Shown: positions 17,496-26,950, numbered from the stretch's first letter. The stretch: 64,000 bases of DNA from Tildeniella torsiva UHER 1998/13D (GCA_019358835.1 JAHHIH010000013.1:101566-165565), one strand, 5' to 3'. Notes: generated from the letters alone by a model not told the origin. Program-made: numbers and translations.

Positions 17496-18995
17496 CTACA
17501 TTACACCCGTCATATCGCTGGTGTCTTTGAGAAAGCCACTGTAGGCTTCCATGCCGTGCTCGCCAATGTCCAGGCCTTTCATCTCTTCTTCGGCACTGAC
17601 TCGCAGGCCCAGAACAGACTTAATCACCAGCCAGAAGATCGAAGAGAGCACCACGGTAAACAGGCCAATGGACAAAACGCCCAGAATTTGAATCCCGAGC
17701 TGACCCAAGCCGCCACCGTAGAACAACCCAGCAATCCCCTCACCCCCCTGGGTGAAGTTGTTGGGGTTGGCAAACAGGCCTACAGCCAGGGTGCCCCAGA
17801 TGCCGCAGACCAGGTGCACCGAGGTGGCACCCACGGGGTCGTCGATCTTAATGCTGTCGAAGAAACCGACCGCAAACACCACAATGATGCCGCCAATCAA
17901 ACCGGCAAAGAAAGCACCGGCATACCCAAAGACAAAGCAGCCAGCGGTTACCGATACCAGCCCAGCCAGAATGCCGTTGATGGTCATAGACAGATCCGGC
18001 TTGCCGCTCATGGCCCAGGAGACAAGGGTAGCGGCTACACCACCAGCGGCAGCACCCAGGTTAGTGGTAACGGCAATGTAGGCTACGGCTGAGTCAGCGG
18101 CTAGCTGAGAGCCGGGGTTGAACCCGAACCAGCCCAGCCAGAGAATTAAACAGCCCAGGGTAGCGATGCTCAGGTTGTGACCCGGCAGAGCATTGACCTG
18201 ACCATCGGCATTGTACTTCCCCATGCGAGGGCCGAGGAAAGCCGCCCCCATCAGTGCAGCCCAACCACCGACAGAGTGCACAATGGTAGACCCTGCAAAG
18301 TCATGGAAGCCCAGCTCAAACAGCCAGCCGCCACCCCAGAGCCAGTGGCCTGTGATGGGGTAGGCAACAGCGGTCAGCAAAACGCTGAAGATGAGAAAGT
18401 CAACGAACTTGATGCGCTCGGCCACAGCCCCCGACACGATGGTGGCAGCGGTACCAGCAAAGGCAACCTGAAACAGGAAGAACGTATCTTTGGTCAGGTT
18501 TAGGCCATCGGGACCTAACCCGTATACCTCAGGGGCACCGCCGAGGAAGAAGCTCCCCCAGCCCACCCAGGCGCTGCCGTTGGCACCAAACATCAGCGAG
18601 AAGCCGATGAACCAGAAGGCAAGGGTGGCCAGAGCAAACACAATCAGGTTTTTGGTCAGTACGTTGACGGCATTCTTTTGCCGACAGAAACCAGTTTCTA
18701 CCATGGCGAACCCGGCGTTCATGAAGATGACCAAGAACGCACAGACCAACACCCAAATATTATTGAGGGTGACTTGCACATCGGCAGCAGTCAACTCTTC
18801 CTGAGCGTGGGCGGCTACTCCCCAGGTGGCCAGAATAACTAACGCCAAAGGGATACAGGCTACCCAAGCCCAGCCACCCACCCGGGCGAACAGACGCTTA
18901 AACGCCTCGTCAAAGGGCGGCACACTGGCGTTCCAAAAGCTGGGTTTAGACCGCCTCCGGAACTTAGAACGATTACGCAACACTAAATTAGACAT
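17496..18995 (-). CDS. amt: ammonium transporter
   Basis: 499 residues from the ATG at 18995. An in-frame extension to 19109 has no Shine-Dalgarno and low-quality sequence. A cleavable-looking leader (hydrophobic [21 protein letters not shown]) precedes 11 membrane helices. The twin pore histidines are present in [13 protein letters not shown] and [12 protein letters not shown]. Imports ammonium/ammonia across the cytoplasmic membrane. An NtcA box about 300 bp upstream suggests induction under nitrogen limitation, and a terminator follows. Confidence 0.95.
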   Translation of the reverse strand: MSNLVLRNRSKFRRRSKPSFWNASVPPFDEAFKRLFARVGGWAWVACIPLALVILATWGVAAHAQEELTAADVQVTLNNIWVLVCAFLVIFMNAGFAMVETGFCRQKNAVNVLTKNLIVFALATLAFWFIGFSLMFGANGSAWVGWGSFFLGGAPEVYGLGPDGLNLTKDTFFLFQVAFAGTAATIVSGAVAERIKFVDFLIFSVLLTAVAYPITGHWLWGGGWLFELGFHDFAGSTIVHSVGGWAALMGAAFLGPRMGKYNADGQVNALPGHNLSIATLGCLILWLGWFGFNPGSQLAADSAVAYIAVTTNLGAAAGGVAATLVSWAMSGKPDLSMTINGILAGLVSVTAGCFVFGYAGAFFAGLIGGIIVVFAVGFFDSIKIDDPVGATSVHLVCGIWGTLAVGLFANPNNFTQGGEGIAGLFYGGGLGQLGIQILGVLSIGLFTVVLSSIFWLVIKSVLGLRVSAEEEMKGLDIGEHGMEAYSGFLKDTSDMTGVM

Positions 18996-19438
18996 CTCAA
19001 CAGACGTTCCTTCAACACAATCAGACAGTGAACACGGCCTACCGTTTTTCAGGCCTGCACCCTCAACCGCGCAGCGGTGAGACAGACCCGTATGGGAGCT
19101 AGAGCCCACAGAATAGATAGATTCTGCGAACCGATATGCAAAATTTGCAAGTTTCTAACGGCAGCTAACGTTAACCGAAAAACGCCTTATTAAAAACCTA
19201 CGTCAATCTGCCTGAGCATTTTTGCCATTAACAGGCAGAGGAATTTGCGTGTAGATAGAACAAGTTGATTCCATCAATTCTGAGGCAGGCAATCTGTATC
19301 GGGCGATACACAAGGCTCCGCAAGACCGCTGCATTCCCCGTGTAGCCCTGAAAACATAGGGTTAATTAACCACAAATTAATCATTTGTCAAAGGCGTCTC
19401 AAGACAAATTGCGTTTGAGGGAGCGTCGTTGAGATGGA
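18996..19438 (-). other. 443-bp amt upstream region
   Basis: No gene. AT-rich compared with flanking DNA. It holds the NtcA-type promoter described at 19268-19309 and therefore a leader of about 265 nt for amt. Confidence 0.6.
19268..19309 (-). promoter_or_regulatory. NtcA-activated promoter of amt
   Basis: GTA-N8-TAC at 19296-19309, extended to the inverted pair TGTATCG/CGATACA. On the minus strand a -10-like TGGAAT (19273-19268) follows after exactly 22 nt, the spacing of class II NtcA promoters. amt genes are known NtcA targets in other cyanobacteria. Confidence 0.7.
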
Positions 19439-19972
19439 TTAGCCCTGATTTTGCAGATAGCCCTGGGCACCGAGCTGGTCGAGTTTTTGCTGCTTAGCCA
19501 TCACCGCTGCCTCCAGTTCGCGACGGTACTGGGCCACTCGATCGAGGAGAGCGGGGCGACCTGTGGCCAAGATCTGCACCGCCAGCAGCCCGGCATTGGT
19601 CGCGTTGCCAATGGCTACCGTGGCCACCGGAATGCCCGCTGGCATCTGCACAATGGAGTAGAGGGAATCGAGCCCCTGCATGGTGCGGCTGACGACGGGG
19701 ACGCCAATCACCGGCAGAGGGGTGAGGGCGGCAACCATGCCGGGCAGGTGGGCAGCCCCGCCTGCCCCAGCAATGATCACCTTGAGGCCGCGATCGCGCG
19801 CAGTCTGGGCATAGGTAACCATGCGCTCGGGGGTGCGGTGAGCCGATACAATGGCGACTTCGTGGGCGACCCCGAACTCGGTGCAGACCTCAATGGCAGC
19901 GGCCATTATGGGCAGGTCTGAGTCGCTGCCCATAATGATGCCAATTTCGGGGCCAAGGTCAGGGCTAGTCAT
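19439..19972 (-). CDS. purE: N5-carboxyaminoimidazole ribonucleotide mutase
   Basis: 177 residues from the ATG at 19972 (an ATG at 20008 would add 12 residues). Class I PurE converts N5-CAIR to CAIR in purine synthesis. Signatures: [22 protein letters not shown], and [20 protein letters not shown] followed by GVPV. It is separate from other purine genes, which is usual in cyanobacteria. Confidence 0.95.
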   Translation of the reverse strand: MTSPDLGPEIGIIMGSDSDLPIMAAAIEVCTEFGVAHEVAIVSAHRTPERMVTYAQTARDRGLKVIIAGAGGAAHLPGMVAALTPLPVIGVPVVSRTMQGLDSLYSIVQMPAGIPVATVAIGNATNAGLLAVQILATGRPALLDRVAQYRRELEAAVMAKQQKLDQLGAQGYLQNQG

Positions 19973-20146
19973 CGCGTTCACCGCTGGAAAATAGAGCCTT
20001 CCCATCATGCCACCGGCAGGTTCTAGCCACTGCTCCCCTGGGCATTTTAGTGGGCATATAGGAAGATTGAGTTTCGTTGCGGCCCGGTTTGGCGCAGCAA
20101 AACATCATAGAATTTTACAGAAGTTAGCAAACCCCAACGCCCGCCC

Positions 20147-20833
20147 ATGCCTGCCACTGATGATAAGACCGTAGTCCGCGAATACTTCAATGCCACCGGC
20201 TTTGACCGGTGGCAGCGCATCTACGGCGATGGCGAAGTCAATAAGGTGCAGCTCGACATTCGCAAGGGGCACCAGCGCACGGTAGACACGCTGATGGGCT
20301 GGCTAGAGGCCGACGGCAACCTGGCAGGGCTCACCTGCTGCGATGCGGGCTGCGGTGTCGGCAGCCTGACGATTCCCCTGGCTCTGGCGGGCGCTCAGGT
20401 CTACGCCAGTGATATCTCCGCGAAAATGGTCGAGGAGGCCCGCCAGCGGGCTGAGGTCGCCCTGGAGGGCAAGAATCTGCCCACCTTTGAGGTCAAAGAC
20501 CTGGAGGAACTGGCCGGGCGCTATCACACGGTAGTTTGCTTAGATGTGCTGATTCACTACCCCCAGGACAAAGTACAGGGCATGATCAGCCATCTTGGCT
20601 CTCTGGCCGAGTCGCGCCTGATTATGAGCTTTGCCCCCAAAACGCTGTTCTATAGCGCTCTGAAAAAGGTCGGCGAATTTTTTCCGGGGCCGAGCAAGAC
20701 CACCCGCGCCTACCTGCATCGGGAGGCCGACATTGTAAAAGCTCTAGAGGCAGATGGCTGGCGCATTGAGCGCCGCACGCTGACCAAGACCCAGTTTTAT
20801 TTTTCCCGTATGCTAGAAGCTGTCAAAGACTAG
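20147..20833 (+). CDS. chlM: magnesium-protoporphyrin IX methyltransferase
   Basis: 228 residues. Transfers methyl from SAM to the C13 propionate of Mg-protoporphyrin IX in chlorophyll synthesis, at the membrane surface. The N-terminus VVREYFNATGFDRWQRIYGD and the SAM loop CDAGCGVGSLTIPLA are typical of ChlM. KVGEFFPGPSKTTRAYLH near the C-terminus is also family-specific. It is divergent from purE. Confidence 0.95.
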   Translation: MPATDDKTVVREYFNATGFDRWQRIYGDGEVNKVQLDIRKGHQRTVDTLMGWLEADGNLAGLTCCDAGCGVGSLTIPLALAGAQVYASDISAKMVEEARQRAEVALEGKNLPTFEVKDLEELAGRYHTVVCLDVLIHYPQDKVQGMISHLGSLAESRLIMSFAPKTLFYSALKKVGEFFPGPSKTTRAYLHREADIVKALEADGWRIERRTLTKTQFYFSRMLEAVKD

Positions 20834-20866
20834 CAGCCCGGCGATTTGCAGCAATTTAAGCCAGTC

Positions 20867-21271
20867 ATGACTGTAGAACGTCTCTTTATTGCGATCGCAG
20901 CAGTGCTGGGCGGCACCGCCGTCGCCGCCGGAGCTTTTGCCACCCACGCCCTCAAACCCCAGCTCAGCGAGCGTCTGCTCACGGTGTTTGAAACCGCCGC
21001 CCGCTACCAGATGTACCACGCTCTGGCCCTGCTGCTGGTCGCCCTAGTGCGGCACCAGGGGCTGGGTGTGCCAGGGTTGATCACCGCCTCTGGGTGGGCC
21101 TTGATTGTCGGCACGGCCATATTTTCGGGCAGCCTCTATGCCCTGGCTTTGACGGGGCAGACCATGCTGGGGGCTGTTGCCCCTATAGGCGGCGCGGCTC
21201 TGATGGTGGGCTGGGGGTGTTTGGCGGTGGCGGGGCTGCTGGGGACAGGTGAGGGGATAAGGAGTGGATGA
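20867..21271 (+). CDS. DUF423 membrane protein
   Basis: 134 residues from the ATG at 20867, 33 bp after chlM and probably co-transcribed. Four hydrophobic helices; the N-terminal block GGTAVAAGAFATHALKP and ARYQMYHALALLLVAL are the DUF423 (YgdD) signature. Function unknown. The stop codon is inside a hairpin. Confidence 0.85.
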   Translation: MTVERLFIAIAAVLGGTAVAAGAFATHALKPQLSERLLTVFETAARYQMYHALALLLVALVRHQGLGVPGLITASGWALIVGTAIFSGSLYALALTGQTMLGAVAPIGGAALMVGWGCLAVAGLLGTGEGIRSG

Positions 21272-21295
21272 GTTGCAACTATTCACTCCTTATCC
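21255..21295 (+). terminator. 12-bp stem-loop over the DUF423 stop
   Basis: GGATAAGGAGTG (21255-21266) pairs perfectly with CACTCCTTATCC (21284-21295). No T-run follows, so it is a possible Rho-type or processing hairpin. Confidence 0.45.
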
Positions 21296-21341
21296 TCCGA
21301 AGAGGCTACGCCCTTAAAAAGGCAGAGTACCGCCACCCCCT

Positions 21342-21360
21342 ACCCATCCACCCCCTACCC
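21342..21360 (+). repeat. 19-bp C-rich dispersed repeat, copy 1
   Basis: ACCCATCCACCCCCTACCC is identical to 48737-48755 and lies in an intergenic C-rich tract at about 21331-21361. Confidence 0.75.
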
Positions 21361-21403
21361 CAGGCCAGCAGGCTACAATGACCCTGTATCACGCCGGGCC
21401 GCT

Positions 21404-21631
21404 ATGTTTGAATACCTATCGCCGCGATCGCTGGCTACGCCCCAGGAGGTTATTGAGTACCTGGAACTCCAGCAGGCCGCCCAAGATTTTCGCCTGGAGG
21501 TTGAGCACCGGGTCAAGCTGGAAGCCCACTATCATTGGTATGACCAAGTAGCCGCTGAGAATCGGCGCGATCTGGAGCAGATGCGATCGGAGGTCAATGT
21601 ACTGGCCTGGGTTAGTCGTCGCTCTGCCTAA
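21404..21631 (+). CDS. 75-aa conserved-looking small protein, unknown
   Basis: 75 residues, mostly charged helix (VIEYLELQQAAQDFRLEVEH, then YHWYDQVAAENRRDLEQM). No membrane segment and no known motif. Codon use matches its neighbours. The Shine-Dalgarno is weak (CGGGCCGCT before ATG). Confidence 0.6.
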   Translation: MFEYLSPRSLATPQEVIEYLELQQAAQDFRLEVEHRVKLEAHYHWYDQVAAENRRDLEQMRSEVNVLAWVSRRSA

Positions 21632-21676
21632 ACGTCAGCCAGGCAGGAGTTTAATCGATTTTGTGAGGGCCTAGAG

Positions 21677-21913
21677 CTAAAGGGCTTCTAGCTCATCTTG
21701 CTTGAGGTGGGCGCGCATGGGCCGTTTGGCTCCCTCGACCTCAAACTCTACCTGTACCGGAAAGTTGGGGCTGATGGGGCGGCCTTTATAGTCGGTGAGA
21801 ATGCTCAAAACGACTCCCTCTAGACCTTTGGCATCGAAGGCTTCGTTGCGGTGCAGCGGGTGGTGGTAAAAAATAACTGATTCTTTGATTCGGACGCGAT
21901 CGCCAATATTCAT
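21677..21913 (-). CDS. ftrV: ferredoxin-thioredoxin reductase variable (alpha) chain
   Basis: 78 residues from the ATG at 21913. The SH3-like barrel has the signature NIGDRVRIKESVIFYHHPLH and AFDAKGLEGVV. It pairs with the catalytic 4Fe-4S beta chain (ftrC, not in this window) to pass electrons from ferredoxin to thioredoxin in light-driven redox control. Confidence 0.9.
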   Translation of the reverse strand: MNIGDRVRIKESVIFYHHPLHRNEAFDAKGLEGVVLSILTDYKGRPISPNFPVQVEFEVEGAKRPMRAHLKQDELEAL

Positions 21914-22030
21914 AACACACACTCGCTGTTACTCAATCCTCCCTAGCGCCTGGTGACCAGGTGGGAACTTGCTTTTTTGTAGCCCTATTATCTTTGCACA
22001 GGATGGGCGCTTGCACGTGGTCGCCGCCGA

Positions 22031-22468
22031 TTAGGTCGGGCCGTCCCCTGGCTGAGGGCCGTAGGGCTGCATAATTTCATCCAGGCGCTGGGCCATGGCG
22101 GCCATTTCGGGGTCGCGGCGGGCGACCAGCTGGGTGCGATCTTGAAAGGCCTGGCCAATCTCGGTGTCGTGCAGCAGGTGGCGGGCCTGGTTGAGCAGCT
22201 CGGGGGCGCGCTCTAGGGGCTGGGGCTGTTTTGACATCAGCACCTCGTCGATCTGCACAATCAGCTGAGAGATGGGCCGCAGCCAGCTAAACTGCTCGTG
22301 GTTGAGCACCAGGTGCAGGTAGTCGCCTTTGTTGGCGATCGCCCCGTGGCTAGCCTCATAGCGGTCTTTCTCAGCATCCATCAAAATTTTGTGGGCCTTC
22401 AGCAGCAGGGGGCGAAACTGACGCAGGGGTTCAAAGGCCGGATCGGTCGCAGGATTACCAACAGTCAT
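22031..22468 (-). CDS. 145-aa soluble helical protein, unknown
   Basis: All-helical and soluble. Conserved-looking blocks are LLLKAHKILMDAEKDRYE and NHEQFSWLRPISQLIVQIDE. Similar uncharacterised proteins occur in diverse bacteria (from memory). A Pro-rich end follows. No metal or catalytic motif is seen. Confidence 0.7.
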   Translation of the reverse strand: MTVGNPATDPAFEPLRQFRPLLLKAHKILMDAEKDRYEASHGAIANKGDYLHLVLNHEQFSWLRPISQLIVQIDEVLMSKQPQPLERAPELLNQARHLLHDTEIGQAFQDRTQLVARRDPEMAAMAQRLDEIMQPYGPQPGDGPT

Positions 22469-22619
22469 GTAACTCTCGCGCAGGCATGCAGTACTCCCTT
22501 CACCATTCCACGAATAGAGAGCGATTTCAAGCCGCCTGGGGCTGGGTCTGTCTCTGGGGGGAGGTAGCCCTCATGGGATGACTGGGTTTGGTGTCACAAT
22601 AGCCCTACGTTCCTTTTAC

Positions 22620-23333
22620 ATGGTCATGAACTTTACCACCGTTCACCAGGGGCAGCTTGCCATTATTGCTAACGATTTCGACGCCCGGCCCATGAGCTTT
22701 GTGCAAGATGGCGATCGCCAGGGCTATGAGCCCGCCGTGGCGCGGGCGGTGGGCGAGGTGCTGGGGCTAGAGCCGGTTTGGTTTGACTGCCCGCCTGAAG
22801 CGTTTTACCCTACCCTCAGTACTGGCGACTACGACGTGGTGTGGTTTAGCCAGGCCATCACCCAAGATCGCCGCGCCTGGGCCGACTTCACCCGCCCCTA
22901 CGGTCGCTTCGACGAGGCTGTGCTGGTGCGCGAAGACAGCCCCATCCACACGCTGGCAGACCTAGCGGGCAAGCGGCTCGGTTCCCTGGCGGGCAGCAGT
23001 CCCCTAGCTCTGACCGAGGCGCTGCCTGACCTAGAGTGGGTGCCGTTCAAGGGGGCAGACCACACCCGGCCCGCTTTACTAGCGGCCCTGGGCCAGGGCG
23101 CAATCGATGCTCTGGTGGGCGATGCCCTGCTGCTGCTCACCGCCGAGGCCGATACCACCAGCCTGCGGGTGGCCTTTCAGATGCCTACCCAAATTCCCTT
23201 TGGCATTGGGGTGCTGCCGGGTAACCGAGAACTGCTAGAGGCGCTCAACCAGGCGATCAATCAGCTGATTATGAACGGCACCCTGGCTAAGCTGTGGGCC
23301 CAGTGGATTCCCTACAAGCCGTTTCCGTTTTAG
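22620..23333 (+). CDS. family-3 type solute-binding protein without signal peptide
   Basis: 237 residues (ATG at 22620 or 22626). Periplasmic amino-acid-binding fold: LAIIANDFDARPMSFV, GYEPAVARAVGEVLGLEP, DVVWFSQAITQDRRAWADFT, KRLGSLAGSSPLALTEALP. No signal peptide or lipobox is seen, and no ABC permease or ATPase is adjacent. It is either a cytoplasmic ligand-binding protein or mis-started. Its last 47 bp overlap the end of the convergent GGDEF-EAL gene. Confidence 0.8.
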   Translation: MVMNFTTVHQGQLAIIANDFDARPMSFVQDGDRQGYEPAVARAVGEVLGLEPVWFDCPPEAFYPTLSTGDYDVVWFSQAITQDRRAWADFTRPYGRFDEAVLVREDSPIHTLADLAGKRLGSLAGSSPLALTEALPDLEWVPFKGADHTRPALLAALGQGAIDALVGDALLLLTAEADTTSLRVAFQMPTQIPFGIGVLPGNRELLEALNQAINQLIMNGTLAKLWAQWIPYKPFPF

Positions 23334-26300
23334 CGGGGGCCGGGCTGGGGGGAGGCAATTGGGCAATGAACGCCGTGGCGTCTGCCACCGAGAGGGGCCG
23401 AGAGAAGTAGTAGCCCTGCCCCGCCTGACAGTGGTGGGCCTGAAGATAGACGGCCTGCTCGGCGGTTTCAATGCCCTCGGCCACCACCGTTAAATTGAGG
23501 TTGGTGGCCAGACTGATGATGGCTTTGACGATTTCGTAGTCGCCCGTGCTCGGGCCAGAGCGATGCAGGTTGGTGATAAACGACTTGTCAATTTTGAGCA
23601 CGTCAATGGGAAACCGGTGCAGGTAGCTGAGGGACGAGTAGCCGGTGCCAAAGTCATCCATGCAGATCGCAATGCGGCGCTGACGCAGCTGTTTGAGCAG
23701 ATCAATGGCCATCTGGGCGTTTTGAATCAGTACGCTTTCGGTGATTTCGACCTTGAGATGCCGCCCCTCCAGGCCGTTGCAGCTTAGGGCGGTATCGATT
23801 TGCTGAATCAGGTCAGGGCGCACAAACTGCTTGCCCGAGAGATTGACGCTGACGGTGAGGTCTTGACTGTGGGGATGCTCTTGCTGCCAGTAGCTGAGCT
23901 GACGACAGGCCTCGTTTAGGGTCCACAGGTCGAGGGTGGTAATGAGCCCGGTGTTTTCGGCAATGGGGATGAAGTCTAGGGGGGAGACCAGCCCCCGGCG
24001 GGGGTTCTGCCACCGCACTAGCGCCTCAAACCCCTGGATGGTGCCGGTGGCTAAATTGATAATGGGCTGGTAGTAAAGCCGCAGTTCAAACCGCTCTAAC
24101 GCTCGGCGCAGTTCGTTTTCTAGCTCCATCTGCTGCATGACTAGGGTGTGCATGGGGGCGTCAAAGATGGCGTATTCGCGGTTGCTGCCCTTGGCTTTGT
24201 ACATGGCGATATCGGCATCGCGCAGCACTTGGTTGGGGTCGGTGTAGGTGGTGGCGCTGAGGGCGATGCCGATGCTGGCGTGGATAAACACCTCGTGCCC
24301 TTCGAGCAGCACCGGGCTTTCGAGAATGGCGTGAATGCGCTGGGCCATACTGACGGCAACGGCGGCATCGCTGAGGTTAGCGAGCAGCACCACAAACTCA
24401 TCGCCCCCGAGCCGGGCGGCCACATCCACCGGGCGCAGGCAGGTTTGCAGCCGCTGGGCCACCACCTGAAGCAGCTGATCGCCAATGGCGTGGCCCAGGC
24501 TGTCGTTGATCACTTTGAAGCGGTCGAGGTCGAGAAACAGCAGAGCAAATTGGCGATTCGCGAAGCGATCCGTCCCGGAATCGCAGCAGAGGTCAGGCAG
24601 CCGATTGGCCGTGGGGGGAGCCAGGGGCGTGTGGTTTTCGCAGTGTTGGTGCAGCTGGTCGAGCGCCTGGGATAACCGTTCTAAAAACAGCGTTCGGTTG
24701 GGCAGCCCGGTGAGGCGATCGTGGGAGGCGTCGTAGCGCAGCTGGGCCTCCAGGCGTTTGCGCTCGGCCAGCTCGCTCTGGGCCTGGGCATAGAGCTCGG
24801 CTTGGTGAATGGCGATCGCCAAGTGGTCGGCCAGCCGCTTAATCAGCTTGATTTCGGCCTCACTCCAGCGGCGGGGGCCAGGGCACTGGTGCACGCTCAA
24901 AATGCCCTTCACTACGCCCCGATAGCGAATGGAAACGGCCAAAATAGCCCCGATGGAAAGCTCTCTGGCCAGGGCCAGGTTGGGCACCAAGGCCGGTTCA
25001 AGGCTGACATCATCCACCACCACCGGCAGGTCTTCGGCCAGCACTCGCTGGGCGTGGGGGTTGCCCTCGATCGGGATGGCCTGCCCCTGTAGACTGCTGA
25101 TGCCAGGCACACTGGCCGCATTGGTATGCACTAAAAACGCGTCGGTGGCCTGACAGAGAATTACCACCCCTCGGCTGGCTTGAAAGGTGTGCAGCATTTC
25201 GGTCGCTGCCCGCTGGAGCAGCGTCTCCAGCTCCAGGCTGTCGCTAATGGCACCGATGATGTTGTTGAGCAGCTTTTCCTGCTGGGCGAGGGTGGCGGTT
25301 TGGGCCAGCAGCTGACTCTGCTGGAGGGCAATGGCCACCTGCTCGGCCAGCTGGGCCATTAGGGCGCGCTCTTTGGGCTGCCACAGGCGCGGGCTGCGGC
25401 AGTGGTGCACACACAGCAACCCCCACAGATCGCTGCCGCAGTTGATCGGCACCACTAGATTAGCCTGTACCTGAAAGCGCTTCAGCAGCTCGCGATAGCA
25501 GGGGTCGATGGCGGCCTCAGCCAGGTCATTAACAGCATGGGTGCGGCCCTGGCGGTAACGGTCAACCAGTTCAGGATGGTTCAGAAAACAGGTGTCTTCT
25601 ATGGTCAGCCCCAGGGTCACCTGCCAGGGGGGCAGCACGGCTTCGACCACCATTGTGCCGGTGAGGTCGGGGTTAAAGCGATAGATAAGCACGCGGTCGG
25701 TCTGCAAAAACTGCCGCACCTCAGTGACGGTCGTCTGTAGGATTTGGTCAACCTCCAGCGACTGGTGAATGTGCTGGGTAATGGTGCGAATTAGCTGCTC
25801 TTCTTCAGCCTGACGGCGCAGCGCTGTCTGGGCCCTAGACAGGGGAGTAATGTCGGTGGCTACTGACCCGAGAATGATGCTGCCATCGGTTTCTTGATTA
25901 ATTGGAAACAGCACCGAGCGAAAGACTCGCTGCTCTCCCTCAAGGGGCAGGGTATCTTCTACGGTGAGGGGGGCTTGGGTGGCAACGATGTGCTGTACCC
26001 GCTCCATAAACCGGTTAAATACCGGAGGTGACAGCAGATCGGCAAAGGAACGCCCTACCAAATCTTGGGGGTGCAGGCCAAACTGGGCGGCGGTGGCCTG
26101 GTTGACCTGTAGATAGTGCCCAGTGGAGTCAAAGATGCTGACCAGGGCCGGAGCGTTGTCGATAAACGCCTGCATCTGCTGGTTAGCTTTGACTAGGGCC
26201 TGCTCGGTTTGCTTGCGTTCGCTGACATCGAGTACCACGATATCCCAGACAGTGGCACCGCCGTCCAGGCGCTTTGGGCAGCCGATGCTCTGTAGCCATG

Positions 26301-26682
26301 TCTGCCGCCCTGAGGGAGTCAGCAGACGCCACTCGCAGAACCAGGGGGTGAGGGTCGCGCCAGACTGCTGAAGCAACTCCTGCACGGTGCTGCGATCGTC
26401 GGGGTGCATAGTCTGCCACAGCCGTTGGGGCTGGCCGAGCATCTGGGCTGGCTCTAAATCCCAAATCTCGACGCAGCCTGGGCTGACGTAGGTGATATCG
26501 TCGCTTCCGGAGGGATATCGCACGTAGCGCAGCAAGACCCCTGGCAGGGCCATGGTTTCAATCACCGTCCGAAAATGCTGCTCTGATACCTGAAAATCGC
26601 CAGCTTGGCCATCGGCTGACCGGGCGTCGGGAGCAGCCGCTATGGCATCGGGGGCAGGCAAAGAAGTCCACGCATCGGTCAT
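23287..26682 (-). CDS. PAS-PAS-GAF-GAF-GGDEF-EAL cyclic-di-GMP enzyme
   Basis: 1131 residues from the ATG at 26682 (an in-frame TTG at 26727 is less likely). Two PAS domains (about 30-280), two GAF domains (about 310-640), GGDEF with intact RLGGDEFVVLL near 760, and EAL with FEALVRWQNP, NLSGKQFV, EITESVLI, DDFGTGYSSLSYL and KIDKSFI. Both the cyclase and phosphodiesterase sites look complete, so it could make or degrade c-di-GMP. No membrane helix. The linker before GGDEF carries residues CDSGTDRFANR encoded by a 32-bp dispersed repeat. Confidence 0.93.
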   Translation of the reverse strand: MTDAWTSLPAPDAIAAAPDARSADGQAGDFQVSEQHFRTVIETMALPGVLLRYVRYPSGSDDITYVSPGCVEIWDLEPAQMLGQPQRLWQTMHPDDRSTVQELLQQSGATLTPWFCEWRLLTPSGRQTWLQSIGCPKRLDGGATVWDIVVLDVSERKQTEQALVKANQQMQAFIDNAPALVSIFDSTGHYLQVNQATAAQFGLHPQDLVGRSFADLLSPPVFNRFMERVQHIVATQAPLTVEDTLPLEGEQRVFRSVLFPINQETDGSIILGSVATDITPLSRAQTALRRQAEEEQLIRTITQHIHQSLEVDQILQTTVTEVRQFLQTDRVLIYRFNPDLTGTMVVEAVLPPWQVTLGLTIEDTCFLNHPELVDRYRQGRTHAVNDLAEAAIDPCYRELLKRFQVQANLVVPINCGSDLWGLLCVHHCRSPRLWQPKERALMAQLAEQVAIALQQSQLLAQTATLAQQEKLLNNIIGAISDSLELETLLQRAATEMLHTFQASRGVVILCQATDAFLVHTNAASVPGISSLQGQAIPIEGNPHAQRVLAEDLPVVVDDVSLEPALVPNLALARELSIGAILAVSIRYRGVVKGILSVHQCPGPRRWSEAEIKLIKRLADHLAIAIHQAELYAQAQSELAERKRLEAQLRYDASHDRLTGLPNRTLFLERLSQALDQLHQHCENHTPLAPPTANRLPDLCCDSGTDRFANRQFALLFLDLDRFKVINDSLGHAIGDQLLQVVAQRLQTCLRPVDVAARLGGDEFVVLLANLSDAAVAVSMAQRIHAILESPVLLEGHEVFIHASIGIALSATTYTDPNQVLRDADIAMYKAKGSNREYAIFDAPMHTLVMQQMELENELRRALERFELRLYYQPIINLATGTIQGFEALVRWQNPRRGLVSPLDFIPIAENTGLITTLDLWTLNEACRQLSYWQQEHPHSQDLTVSVNLSGKQFVRPDLIQQIDTALSCNGLEGRHLKVEITESVLIQNAQMAIDLLKQLRQRRIAICMDDFGTGYSSLSYLHRFPIDVLKIDKSFITNLHRSGPSTGDYEIVKAIISLATNLNLTVVAEGIETAEQAVYLQAHHCQAGQGYYFSRPLSVADATAFIAQLPPPSPAPAKTETACRESTGPTA
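24553..24584 (-). repeat. 32-bp dispersed palindromic repeat, copy 2
   Basis: Identical to 10213-10244 in plus-strand orientation, but the host gene runs on the minus strand, so it is translated from the opposite strand. It adds about 11 residues to the GAF-GGDEF linker near residue 700. Confidence 0.9.
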
Positions 26683-26862
26683 AAAAGACGTTTTTAGGGG
26701 CGAAAGCAGCCCTTGGGGGCTACGCAAACCAGAGGCATTCCCAGTTCATTTTTCCCACCCTGCGACCGATTACTGGGGTGACCGTTCATAGGTCTTAATG
26801 GTTTCTATGGTAGCTAATGGCACCCGACCTTGACGATCCCGGCGCGATCGCACCGAAAACAT

Positions 26863-26900
26863 AGAGCAGCCCTGGATGCGATCGCACCCAGGGCTGCTCT
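26863..26900 (-). terminator. 13-bp perfect hairpin with HIP1-type loop
   Basis: AGAGCAGCCCTGG and its exact complement flank a 12-nt loop containing TGCGATCGCA. On the minus strand it follows the lysozyme gene by 50 bp and is followed by ATGTTTTC, so it is a plausible intrinsic terminator with a short T-run. Confidence 0.65.
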
Positions 26901-26950
26901 GCCAGAGTTATTTTGTGGGCCTAAAGCCGAGGCGATCGCCCAGGTAAGGG

